A stretch of 64,000 nt of DNA from Fidelibacterota bacterium (GTDB taxonomy: Bacteria; Fidelibacterota; UBA8477; JABMPR01). The notes beneath the pieces are model-generated. The model searched no databases and had not been told where the DNA came from. It saw only the letters and a list, made by a program, of their open reading frames with translations. Shown here one piece after another: positions 44,404 through 52,754 of this stretch (the first letter of the stretch is position 1; each line of letters opens with the position of its first letter). The stretch is taken from assembly GCA_013203185.1 (NCBI GenBank), contig JABMOS010000113.1, positions 26,950 to 90,949 of the forward strand. The letters are read 5' to 3'. The translations under genes and the position numbers were made by a program.

Positions 44404-45111
44404 TTAGCAAGCGTAAGCCAGGCTATCGCTAATGTCCATTAAGTATTTCGAGAAAGATTTTTTGCCGATTTGGGATCTTCGAACAAGATTTTGGGGCGCT
44501 AGGTCAGTCTCATTTTCTATGATCTGCTTAAAACGATTTAAATCTTCCTCAATCAGATCGAGATATTCATCTCTCCTAAGGTATGCAAGTTCCAGAGATG
44601 ATTCATCCACTGCCAGTTCCACCAACCAGAGGTCTTCTTCCGGGCTCATGTATAAATGACTATCCTGAATTTGACTAGCGCCGAACAGAGGATTGGTCTG
44701 GATAATCTGCCCAGCGAGAGGCGAGCGGAGGAAAATAATATCATCTTCTAGCTGTAGCCAGCTGAAGCACTGAGTCTCAAGGAGGGAAGTGTATGTTTTT
44801 GGAGTAATTATTTTCTGAACAGATGAAAAAAATTGCCACAAAAATGCATCAATTCCCAGACGCATTTTACCCTGCCCGGTTCTTTTAATCCAGAAATGCC
44901 GATGGGTAAACTGGAGACCTGGAGTAAACTGAATAACAGAAGATTCTGGTGTTCGCAGATTGAGTGTTTTGGATTCAGCAGTATTCGTGGATCGACGATA
45001 GCCCCGCGTCATTTCCTTGTGAAAGTCACATAAATCGCAGTGTTGCTTAAGGGGGCAAAGTTGATATTCAATTGATCCCGCTTCCATCCAGATACATTTT
45101 TGCGATTCCAT
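44404..45111 (-). CDS. GcvH-like protein with N-terminal four-cysteine motif, no lipoyl lysine
   Basis: 235 residues, soluble. The N terminus has four Cys (C6, C19, C25, C28: CIW..G.....CPLKQHCDLCDFH), a likely metal or FeS site. Residues about 65-150 follow the glycine-cleavage H-protein fold (HRHFWIK, LGIDAFLWQF, FLRSPLAGQI), but the position of the lipoyl lysine is Asp, so this copy is probably not lipoylated. Third GcvH-like gene of the cluster, between the membrane-anchored copy and the sensor kinase. It could be a cytoplasmic adaptor between the redox module and the kinase (inference). Confidence 0.8.
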   Translation of the reverse strand: MESQKCIWMEAGSIEYQLCPLKQHCDLCDFHKEMTRGYRRSTNTAESKTLNLRTPESSVIQFTPGLQFTHRHFWIKRTGQGKMRLGIDAFLWQFFSSVQKIITPKTYTSLLETQCFSWLQLEDDIIFLRSPLAGQIIQTNPLFGASQIQDSHLYMSPEEDLWLVELAVDESSLELAYLRRDEYLDLIEEDLNRFKQIIENETDLAPQNLVRRSQIGKKSFSKYLMDISDSLAYAC

Positions 45112-45199
45112 TTTTTTAATCCACCTATATGTCGTTTAGGGGAATGGCACAGGGGGAACAAAGTTGAACCCCATGTAATGCGCCTCTAGCCACATCATC

Positions 45200-45892
45200 T
45201 CATTTAGCTGCATCGATAAATTCAGATTGGAACTCTTCCCAGATTTCTGGGGAAAGTGATTCCAAAACTTGATCTTGAATTTCGCCACCCTCCTGGAGGA
45301 GAACAGGTTGAAGGCTTAGATCATATTTCCTCTCGGCAAAGGCAAGTACATCACGTAATCTGGCTTGTTCCTGTTGCATCCACCCCTGGGCTTTTTCGCC
45401 CAGAATGAGCATGGCTTTTTCCACATCCCAGCGTTTGGGAGCCATATCGAACAACCAATTCTCAGTGAATTCTTTGCTGGTTCGTTTGCTGAATTTGTGG
45501 AGTGCCTGTTTGTTGATGGATTTCAAGGTACCAGTCACGGGAGAATAGACTTTCAAACTTTTACCCTCACTCATGAGTGTGGCAAGATGATCTCCGCGCT
45601 CAATATTTTCACCACTTGATTTGTGAAGTTTCAAGGACACGGGCCCGGTAAGCGCAGTAAGAAAGTCATCGATTCCAACTTGCACTTGTCCTGCACTTTT
45701 GAGATAGGCCCAGGTGTGGGTCTTGTCGAAGAACACACCTCGTGGCAGGCGGACATTGGCCAGTGAAAAAAGAGGCCCTTCTACTTCCTTGAGGTAGTTG
45801 TAAAAGGGGATGAACACCAGAAAGAAACTGATGATGAGTAGATATTCAATTCCTTTTGTTGCAAATATGTCGTTATAGTAAAGGTTTGGCAT
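45200..45892 (-). CDS. Membrane-anchored GcvH-like (lipoyl-fold) protein, copy 2
   Basis: 230 residues. One membrane helix (about 15-33), then a GcvH-like domain: KTHTWAYLKSAG, VGIDDFLTALTG, and the hairpin MSEGKSLKVYSPVTGTL, where K111 sits at the lipoyl-lysine place with a hairpin one residue shorter than in GcvH/E2. The C-terminal helical extension (about 150-230) is Gln/Glu rich and includes LLQEGGEI, shared with copy 1 (LLQEGGDI). Twelve bases separate it from the NrfD-type gene. It may be a membrane-tethered swinging-arm carrier. Confidence 0.85.
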   Translation of the reverse strand: MPNLYYNDIFATKGIEYLLIISFFLVFIPFYNYLKEVEGPLFSLANVRLPRGVFFDKTHTWAYLKSAGQVQVGIDDFLTALTGPVSLKLHKSSGENIERGDHLATLMSEGKSLKVYSPVTGTLKSINKQALHKFSKRTSKEFTENWLFDMAPKRWDVEKAMLILGEKAQGWMQQEQARLRDVLAFAERKYDLSLQPVLLQEGGEIQDQVLESLSPEIWEEFQSEFIDAAK

Positions 45893-45904
45893 GATAATGT
45901 TACC

Positions 45905-47137
45905 TTATGCGGTTGGTTTGGGGGCTGTCATTGATTCCATGGTTCTTAACACGGGCATGCGATGGAGAACCCAGCGGAAGATCCATATCTGCACGAAGAG
46001 GATGGCCACGGTTACGACGATTTCCATCCAGGTTGGGATATAACGGGGAATCTCATCCCAGCGATAGGCGATTACAGATACGTTCATACGATTGAGGACA
46101 ATCCCAATCAGGGTCATGATGGAGGCCAACTTGATTGTGAAGGGCGTACCCAGTCTAACACCTCTAACAAAGAGCAACATTGGCACAAGGACAAAACCGA
46201 TCATTTCAATCATATACCATACGCCCATGGGGGTCATGAGGTATCCCAGGGTATGATTGTGTACTGAATCAACAATCTTGAGAAAGAAATATACAAACAT
46301 AGTGACCGCACAAACCCGGGAAAGACCGCGAATCATAATATTGTGATTTTCATCGCTATGTTTATCCATCTGATATGCGAACACCCTCTGCAGGATGCTA
46401 CCTTGAAAGATCACCATACTCAGTCCGGCAAAAATGCTGGAGATGAAAAACAGGGTGGGGATGAATTCTGAATACCAGAGCGGGTGAATTTTACCCTTGG
46501 CCATGAGGAACAGTGCACCCAATCCAGACTGGTGAAGGGTGGAAAGTGTAATACCAAAAACAACAGCACCTATGGTGAGACGCTTTAGGTTTCGTCTGGC
46601 ACGCTCCGAACCTAACCATTCAGCTACTGCTGGGGAAAACTCAATGAGTTGGGCAAAGATATAGAGAATAAAATGCCAGGCCACTAAAAAGAGAATACTG
46701 CTGGTGCCAAAGGAGTTGCCTATGATGGGATTGATGATGTTCCATGGTTTCCCCAGGTCAAGTATCAAGGCAATGGCATAGAAAGTATAGGCCAAAAACC
46801 CATTCAAGACGGTGACTCTCACCAAGGGTTTATATTTTTCCATTCCCAGGATATATACCATAAATGTCAATACATAGGCTCCCCCTGCAAAAGCCACGCC
46901 TGTGACCACATTAAAACCTTTCCACAGCCCCCAGGGTACCATTTGGGTCACATTGGAAACTGCTGAGAGTCCATACACAAAGCGAATGACAATAATAACT
47001 GCTGCGACAATTACTGTTGGAACAGAAATCATATTGAAGATGGTCCAGGGATTACCCCTGGGTTTTAGCTCAGAAAGTAAAAACTTCCAGGTACTGGTAG
47101 GACGTCCATAAGGCTTAGTCAACACACTTTCACTCAT
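45905..47137 (-). CDS. HybB/NrfD-type quinone-reactive membrane subunit
   Basis: 410 residues, about ten membrane helices, HybB branch of the NrfD family (VPWGLWKGFNVVTGVAFAGG; YKPLVRVTVLNG). It overlaps the FeS protein gene by 8 bases. Start ATG 47137 with GGAGAAG in front; an upstream in-frame start at 47167 is inside the FeS gene. Should exchange electrons between quinone and the FeS subunit. No hydrogenase catalytic subunit accompanies it, so the electron donor or acceptor must be something else, plausibly the GcvH-like proteins. Confidence 0.93.
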   Translation of the reverse strand: MSESVLTKPYGRPTSTWKFLLSELKPRGNPWTIFNMISVPTVIVAAVIIVIRFVYGLSAVSNVTQMVPWGLWKGFNVVTGVAFAGGAYVLTFMVYILGMEKYKPLVRVTVLNGFLAYTFYAIALILDLGKPWNIINPIIGNSFGTSSILFLVAWHFILYIFAQLIEFSPAVAEWLGSERARRNLKRLTIGAVVFGITLSTLHQSGLGALFLMAKGKIHPLWYSEFIPTLFFISSIFAGLSMVIFQGSILQRVFAYQMDKHSDENHNIMIRGLSRVCAVTMFVYFFLKIVDSVHNHTLGYLMTPMGVWYMIEMIGFVLVPMLLFVRGVRLGTPFTIKLASIMTLIGIVLNRMNVSVIAYRWDEIPRYIPTWMEIVVTVAILFVQIWIFRWVLHRMPVLRTMESMTAPKPTA

Positions 47138-48002
47138 GGTCTTCTCCTTCCACGTCTTCTTGGTCATCTTTTTTTAGCGCTCCTCTCAAACCCATGAGCA
47201 AGGCTGGCCATAGAACAAAGACAGAGGGCACACTATAGAGGAATCCCTTGGTTAATTCAGGATAGGGCTTTGTTTCCAGGTCTGTTTTAAAACCGAGTTC
47301 CTCAAAAGGGACGGGGGAGATGTTTAACCACGATGTTCCACCAGCTTCATATTCACCATACACATGATCAACATAGCTTGCAGGATCTTCCATGATTCGG
47401 CGGTGTGCCTCATGCAGGATTTCGCTTCGTCTGCCGAAGGTAAGTGCTCCAGCGGGACAGTTTTCCACACAGGCTGGAACTTCACCTTGTTTCAGTCTAT
47501 CAAAACACATCTGGCATTTGCCAATTTTAGGATTGTTATCATCAAACTCGAATTTCGGAATATCGAAGGGGCAGGAGACCATGCAGTATCGGCAGCCCAT
47601 ACATTTGCCTTCAGTCCAGGTTACAGGGCCCTCTTTTTGTTTTTTCATGGCCTGTGTAAGACAGGCAGAAGCACAGGCCGGTTGTGCACAATGCATGCAT
47701 TGTTGCTTCGTATATACTTCGCCGGCACTGGTTTCGACAGCATTGATTACCGAGTATTGATCTGGTTTTAATTGTCGTTTTATTTCACTATCCGGGTAGT
47801 CGGTAGGTTCTGGAAGGCCATTGGCCGTAGCACAGGCAAATTCGCATTCCTGACAACCCTCGCAAAGAGTAACGTCATGGAGGATGGCATAGAATTCTTC
47901 CTGATCCAGTTCAGTTTTAGAATTTCCCAGTGCGGTAGCTCCACTCAGGGTAGCGCTGGCAACTCCCAGAGTCTTCAGAAATTCGCGTCTATCAATAGAC
48001 AT
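47130..48002 (-). CDS. HybA-like four-cluster FeS protein of the GcvH module
   Basis: 290 residues: Tat-type start (DRREFLKTLGVAS), four [4Fe-4S] sites (CEGCQECEFAC, CMHCAQPACASAC, CMGCRYCMVSC, CQMC...CVENC) and a C-terminal membrane helix (YSVPSVFVLWPALLMGL). It closely parallels hybA at 32877 (same cluster pattern, Y.YGE.E.GGT, PF..LG). Shared order FeS-NrfD as in hydrogenases and Hmc-type complexes. AAGGAC lies before the ATG. Electron link between periplasmic partners and the quinone-reactive subunit. Confidence 0.94.
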   Translation of the reverse strand: MSIDRREFLKTLGVASATLSGATALGNSKTELDQEEFYAILHDVTLCEGCQECEFACATANGLPEPTDYPDSEIKRQLKPDQYSVINAVETSAGEVYTKQQCMHCAQPACASACLTQAMKKQKEGPVTWTEGKCMGCRYCMVSCPFDIPKFEFDDNNPKIGKCQMCFDRLKQGEVPACVENCPAGALTFGRRSEILHEAHRRIMEDPASYVDHVYGEYEAGGTSWLNISPVPFEELGFKTDLETKPYPELTKGFLYSVPSVFVLWPALLMGLRGALKKDDQEDVEGEDHE

Positions 48003-48051
48003 ATTGGATTGTCCTTACATTTCTAGAATGAATTATGTGAGTGAGGGATCA

Positions 48052-48762
48052 TCAAGATTTGTGAGTCAATTCTTGATTCGATGGATCCAGAATGAGCTTT
48101 TGAAATGAACCCCAAAGACCTTTCCCAGCATAGGCGAGAGCGCCATCAGCAATGTCACCACCTTCTTGAAGCAAAGCCAAGCCACGTTCAGCATGTGGTG
48201 GGGCAAAAGAGTGGGCAAAGAAATCACGGATCCTGGCAATCTCCGCTTTTAACCAGGTTAGGGTACGGGCCCCACGATAGAGACGCTGGGTTTCAGTTTC
48301 CCAGTTTGATGGTTCAAGTTTGACCAACCACCCTGCTGCATAGGGGTCGCGGTGTACAATCCCCAGGTTTTGAAGAGCCACCTGATTAATTTTCTTAACA
48401 GTTCCTGATATAGGAGCAGAGATCACCAATGTTTTACCCTCATGGGAAATTTTGAACATAGGATCACCCTGTTTTACCTCTTGGTCCTTTTCAGGAACAG
48501 TTATCTCAGTGAGAATCCCGGTTAATCCATTTAAAAATGCATCAACTCCAACTTTTGCATCACCATTGGATTGCATATGTGCCCAACTGTGTGTTGGACT
48601 AAAGTACACACCGTCCGGTGAGGCAAGTCTATCCGGTTTTAATTGATAGGTTTTCTGAATAACGATTGGTGAATCACTCAAAACCTTGATACGTTTATCT
48701 TCCCTGTACCAGGAAATCGAGATAACGATTGCGACAAATGTTAAAACAAATAAGATGACCAT
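48052..48762 (-). CDS. Membrane-anchored GcvH-like (lipoyl-fold) protein, copy 1
   Basis: 236 residues. N-terminal membrane helix (1-18), then H-protein-like segments SPTHSWAHMQSNG, VGVDAFLNGLTG and the hairpin SHEGKTLVISAPISGTV with K110 at the lipoyl-lysine position (one residue shorter than classic). The C-terminal helical part has LLQEGGDI, as in copy 2 (45200). First gene of the cluster with a textbook AAGGAGG ribosome site. A basic segment after the helix suggests the domain is cytoplasmic. It would be a candidate lipoyl carrier; lipoylation is not proven. Confidence 0.86.
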   Translation of the reverse strand: MVILFVLTFVAIVISISWYREDKRIKVLSDSPIVIQKTYQLKPDRLASPDGVYFSPTHSWAHMQSNGDAKVGVDAFLNGLTGILTEITVPEKDQEVKQGDPMFKISHEGKTLVISAPISGTVKKINQVALQNLGIVHRDPYAAGWLVKLEPSNWETETQRLYRGARTLTWLKAEIARIRDFFAHSFAPPHAERGLALLQEGGDIADGALAYAGKGLWGSFQKLILDPSNQELTHKS

Positions 48763-48794
48763 AATGAACCTCCTTTTTAGTTCGCCTTATCTAA

Positions 48795-48810
48795 TTCAAG
48801 GGGGGTGCCA
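48795..48810 (-). promoter_or_regulatory. Sigma-54-type promoter of the GcvH/NrfD cluster
   Basis: On the minus strand TGGCAC-CCCCC-TTGAA. The -24 box is perfect and the GG-N10-G spacing exact; the -12 box has one mismatch (GA for GC). Predicted transcript start about 20 bases before the first gene start at 48762. The cluster encodes its own sigma-54 activator. Confidence 0.65.
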
Positions 48811-49202
48811 CAAAATTTTAGGACATATAAATATATATATAACAATGAGATAGAAATGGTTAAACTCTGAAAGTTAACAAAGCAAAAGTGTATAGAAATT
48901 CATCAAAGATTTTTTACGACACACCAAAGCGGGTATCACCCCCATTCTCGATTAGTGTTGAATAGTGCAACGGTTGTTTAGAATCCTTACAGTGCCGAAA
49001 GGACGTCGATATCATATGTATCATATTGATAATAAAGAATTAATCTTAGTTATTTAGGAAGTTCATCTCTGAAACATGATGGCAATGGACAAAATATATG
49101 GAGCCCATTTTCTTAATATTGACTTTTTCAACACCATCAATTCAAAAGGAGGGGATGTCGAAGAAAATTTTACAGACTTGACCGTTCAAAAGATAAAGTA
49201 AA

Positions 49203-49222
49203 ATCATAATAAACATTATGAT
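49203..49222. promoter_or_regulatory. Perfect inverted repeat in the divergent region
   Basis: ATCATAAT-AAAC-ATTATGAT, 8-bp arms. It lies 164 bases before the nuclease gene and about 390 bases upstream of the sigma-54-like promoter. Candidate operator or activator site. Confidence 0.35.
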
Positions 49223-49385
49223 AGTTGAATAGAGTACAGGCTAAAACAAGTGTTGATAATGTAAACAAACCCACTCCTGCAATATTCTCAAGCATCAATC
49301 TTATCAGCCATGGTCGATTTTGTTTGGGTGATTGATTCCATCTCCGCTTAGATTCTTTGAATAAAATTTATTAGGAGATGTAATA

Positions 49386-50135
49386 GTGCGCCAGTTTATC
49401 ATTATTCTTTTCACAGCCACCTTGGTTTTGGGATGGGGGAAGACCGGTCATCGAGTGATCGGAAGAATTGCAGAAGAAAATTTATCACCACAAGCGAAGG
49501 CTGAAATCACAAAACTATTTGGCCACAGCGATCTAGCCAGAATTGCCAATTGGGCAGATGAGATCAAATCCGATCCTGCCTGGAAACATGCCAATGATTG
49601 GCACTATTGCACTGTACTGGAAGGTCAGGAATATATAGGTCCAGATGATGGTGGGAGGGCAGTGCAGAAAGTCTCAGAGTTTACCACCTTGCTAGAGAAG
49701 GGTACGCTTGGCGAAAAAGATCAAAAAGATGTCCTCCGCTTCATCGTGCATATTGTTGGAGATCTCCATCAACCTTTGCATGTTGGGAATGGTACAGATA
49801 AGGGTGGAAATGACGTGAAGGTCACCTGGTTCGGCGATGAATCAAATCTTCATCGGGTGTGGGATTCACAAATGATCGATCACATGCAATACAGCTACAC
49901 CGAATATGCACAGCAGATTCAGCTAGGCTTGATCCCTGATATGAAAGCAGCCCTGCTAGATCCAACGCTCATGACTTTTGTCTACTCCTCAAGAGAAGTT
50001 CATCCCCAAGTGTACGATATAGGCGATGGTAAATTGTCATGGAAATACATATATAAGAATAGAGAACTCATGGAGGATCGCCTCCTTCAAGGTGGATATC
50101 ATCTTGCTGCTCTGCTGAATGATATATTTGATTAA
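49386..50135 (+). CDS. Secreted S1/P1-type nuclease
   Basis: 249 residues. Signal peptide to about residue 16, giving a mature protein that starts with Trp (WGKTGHRVIG); the N-terminal Trp is a zinc ligand in this family. Other ligands: His in TGHR, Asp in NWADEI, His in DWHYC, HIVGDLHQPLH and NLHRVWD. A trinuclear-zinc enzyme that cleaves single-stranded DNA/RNA, perhaps for phosphate scavenging. GTG start preceded by GGAG. Coupled end to end with the patatin gene. Confidence 0.93.
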   Translation: MRQFIIILFTATLVLGWGKTGHRVIGRIAEENLSPQAKAEITKLFGHSDLARIANWADEIKSDPAWKHANDWHYCTVLEGQEYIGPDDGGRAVQKVSEFTTLLEKGTLGEKDQKDVLRFIVHIVGDLHQPLHVGNGTDKGGNDVKVTWFGDESNLHRVWDSQMIDHMQYSYTEYAQQIQLGLIPDMKAALLDPTLMTFVYSSREVHPQVYDIGDGKLSWKYIYKNRELMEDRLLQGGYHLAALLNDIFD

Positions 50136-51140
50136 ATGACATCTTTGCACCGTACTATTTATGCCTGGATAGCTCCACTGCTGATGTGGGGTGTGGTAAG
50201 TGGTGCTACTCCTGAGTCCATTTCACTGGACCACAAGTTTAAACTGGTACTTCAGGGGAAAGCCGAGCAGGATTTTACAGTCGGGCTAGCGCTGGGAGCT
50301 GGCGCTGCAAAGGGGTTCGCCCATATCGGTGTTCTAGATGCTCTTGAGAAGGCCGGCATACGAATTGATATGATCGCCGGCAGCAGCATGGGGGCTATTA
50401 TTGGTGGTGGCTACGCTTCCGGTCTAAGCGTTGACTCTTTGTCCAGTGTGGCACTGACGTATAACTGGTTTGATGTTTTAAATCTCTTAGATCCCGTATT
50501 CCCTGCACGTGGGTTTATTGATGGTCAGAAAATTCATGCCTTTCTCGATGAGTTATATGGTTATCAAAACATTGAAGATTTAGCCATTCCATTTTCGGCA
50601 ACTACAGTTGACATCTTGAGGGGCGACTTATTTGTCCTCAATGAAGGAAACCTGGCTAATGCAGCCCGGGCCAGCTCATCCATTCCTATCATTTTTAACC
50701 CTATGGCCAATAGTGATCAGGTACTGGTTGATGGTGGTATGATTGACCCCGTACCCATAGATGTCGTTCGTTCTATGGGGGCTGACTATATCATTGCTGT
50801 AAACGTGCTGGCTTTCTCTGAAGATCATGCGGATAAGCCAGCCTTCAAGTATATGAATGCCGATGAACTAAAGAATAGTCGCTCCACCTGGCGATTCCCA
50901 AAAGCAAATGAGGCCTGGTACAAGGCAGGAAAGCCAAATATGGTTGAAATTGCCCATGAAACAGTCATTCTATCCATGGCCTTGATAGCAGCCAATCAAG
51001 TGGAGTTGGCCAATCCTAATATGATTATCAATGTAAGTACTGGCTTGGCAGCGTGGAATTTTCTTGAAGCAGAGATTGCTATTCAAAAGGGCTATAAAGA
51101 AACCATCCTGCAATTGGAGATGGCCAAACAAAAACCATAG
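50136..51140 (+). CDS. Patatin-like phospholipase
   Basis: 334 residues with a signal-like N terminus (residues 1-24). Catalytic parts: oxyanion loop LGAGAAKGFAHIG, nucleophile GSSMG, and DGG in VDGGMIDPVP (Ser-Asp dyad). Its RssA-like shape suggests a secreted or periplasmic lipid hydrolase. The ATG abuts the stop of the nuclease gene with no gap and no clear ribosome site, implying translation by reinitiation. Confidence 0.92.
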   Translation: MTSLHRTIYAWIAPLLMWGVVSGATPESISLDHKFKLVLQGKAEQDFTVGLALGAGAAKGFAHIGVLDALEKAGIRIDMIAGSSMGAIIGGGYASGLSVDSLSSVALTYNWFDVLNLLDPVFPARGFIDGQKIHAFLDELYGYQNIEDLAIPFSATTVDILRGDLFVLNEGNLANAARASSSIPIIFNPMANSDQVLVDGGMIDPVPIDVVRSMGADYIIAVNVLAFSEDHADKPAFKYMNADELKNSRSTWRFPKANEAWYKAGKPNMVEIAHETVILSMALIAANQVELANPNMIINVSTGLAAWNFLEAEIAIQKGYKETILQLEMAKQKP

Positions 51141-51223
51141 AAGTATTTTCTGGCAGCCATGTTATTCACATCAAATATTCAGGTTTTAGTTGACTCCGCC
51201 AATGGTCTGTAGAAATTAATTAC

Positions 51224-52666
51224 ATGCGAATTTCCCCCCTCCTCAATCGTGCACTGAAAACAGGTAGTATCATCCTCATTCTTGGTATGATGTGGTCATG
51301 CAGTTTTTTTGGTGACCGAAAAAAGGGTGAATACACGCCAATTGAATTTGATCTGCAAAAAGAAGTTGGTCCTTTTCAGGGTCTTGGCGCTAATGTTCCT
51401 ATCAGTTTTTACAGTCGCAGGATGAAGGTACTTCAGACCTTTAATGAATTGGGCATAAAATATATCAGGGTCAAGCGTGATGCAGAAAACTGGGATGATA
51501 TCCTGGCTCTACGTGCCTCTACATCTCGCCTTGGCGTCAAATGGATTTATAGTCTGGATGCCATCCCTCCACAATTTCTAAATAATTATGGTAGGCTGGT
51601 CGATTTGAAAGGCTTTGCAATTTGGTGGGCAGAGGAAGTAGATGAATTGCTCTATCAAGATGTCCCAGCCGATTATATTGAGTTACTTGATACCCCAAAT
51701 ATTTTGAGGGGTGATTCCCTATCTCTTTCATCTGATTTGTTTAACGATTTAATTCATGCTACCCGTGCTGAGCTGGATCTTCGTGATTTTCAAAATGTTG
51801 CCATAGTTGGGCCTGGCCTTTCCACACCGTCAATTGCTGGAGATCTTGAGACCTGGTATATGGATCTGGATCAGGCTGGTTTTGATATGCTGCCTTTTTG
51901 GTCGGTTCATTGCAGGGAAAATTCCATTGATGGAGAACAGACTGGTGCTGCATTGGGGACTCTTTTTGAATACCTCGACAAGATCGAATCAAGAAAACCT
52001 GTCATGGTGAGTTCATTTACGACTCTGGAAACAAAATTTAACGATATTCAGTATCCGGATCCCAATCAATATGACCTGTTGGGAAACTTGAATACTTTTG
52101 AAAGCTATTACTATAGTGCAACATTTTCTCTGCCATATGCACTGAGAGTATATTCAAATACTCTGGACCTCTTAAAACACAGGCAGGTTGTCCCTTTTCT
52201 CCATCAACTATATGATGCCCCTGCTGATGTGAAATACAAAAAAAGATCCTGGGGTCTTTTGGATCTAAACGGGGATGAGAAACCAGTTTTCTCTCTGTTA
52301 TCCCAGCTCATGAAACGGGTTCCCAAACAAGCTACGATTGTCGCAACACTTGATCCCACTCATGAGGGACTAAATGCCCTGACCTTTAAGAACCAGGATG
52401 AAGTCATTGTGACCGTTTTAAATGAAAGTCTGGGATCTAAATCAATTCAGATAAGTCTCCACGGAGTTGATCGCAAATTGACAGTTCACAGTGTCGAGCT
52501 GCATTATTCTCCAGTATTATTTCCTCCTGAGCAAGGCAAAAAAGATATGGTTGAAACAGAAGTGCTGGAAATCAAACCACGATATGACGGAGCAAATGAC
52601 ACTTACGTATTTGCTCTCATGCTCAAGCCTCAATCGATATTTGTAGGTGAATTTCACTATAAATAG
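51224..52666 (+). CDS. Putative lipoprotein with glycoside-hydrolase-like TIM barrel
   Basis: 480 residues. Lipobox-like LGMMWSC at residues 20-26. The early motif QGLGANVPISFYSRR is like the (G)FGG/GLGA start of GH30-type and related (beta/alpha)8 enzymes, a central barrel-like region follows, and the last 100 residues look like a beta-sandwich. No catalytic Glu pair can be assigned safely. Periplasmic or outer-membrane carbohydrate-related role likely; the substrate is unknown. No ribosome site obvious. Confidence 0.65.
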   Translation: MRISPLLNRALKTGSIILILGMMWSCSFFGDRKKGEYTPIEFDLQKEVGPFQGLGANVPISFYSRRMKVLQTFNELGIKYIRVKRDAENWDDILALRASTSRLGVKWIYSLDAIPPQFLNNYGRLVDLKGFAIWWAEEVDELLYQDVPADYIELLDTPNILRGDSLSLSSDLFNDLIHATRAELDLRDFQNVAIVGPGLSTPSIAGDLETWYMDLDQAGFDMLPFWSVHCRENSIDGEQTGAALGTLFEYLDKIESRKPVMVSSFTTLETKFNDIQYPDPNQYDLLGNLNTFESYYYSATFSLPYALRVYSNTLDLLKHRQVVPFLHQLYDAPADVKYKKRSWGLLDLNGDEKPVFSLLSQLMKRVPKQATIVATLDPTHEGLNALTFKNQDEVIVTVLNESLGSKSIQISLHGVDRKLTVHSVELHYSPVLFPPEQGKKDMVETEVLEIKPRYDGANDTYVFALMLKPQSIFVGEFHYK

Positions 52667-52754
52667 TTTTTCAGCCATTTCAGATTGAATATTCATCATA
52701 TGTAATGAAAGTATATTGAACAATCCTACCATGTTGGTCTAGATTGATAGTGAT

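Larger units (their letters stand above)
48763..49385. other. Divergent intergenic region with sigma-54 promoter and dyad
   Basis: About 620 bases, strongly AT rich, no gene. It contains the sigma-54-like promoter at 48795-48810 (reading left) and a perfect inverted repeat at 49203-49222, besides alternating AT and TATCAT-type repeats near 49010-49035. It could hold upstream activator sites for the NtrC-type regulator. Confidence 0.6.

Noticed and set aside
45905-48002. Second hydrogenase operon
   Set aside because: FeS and NrfD subunits resemble HybA/HybB, but no small or large [NiFe] subunit genes occur in the cluster.
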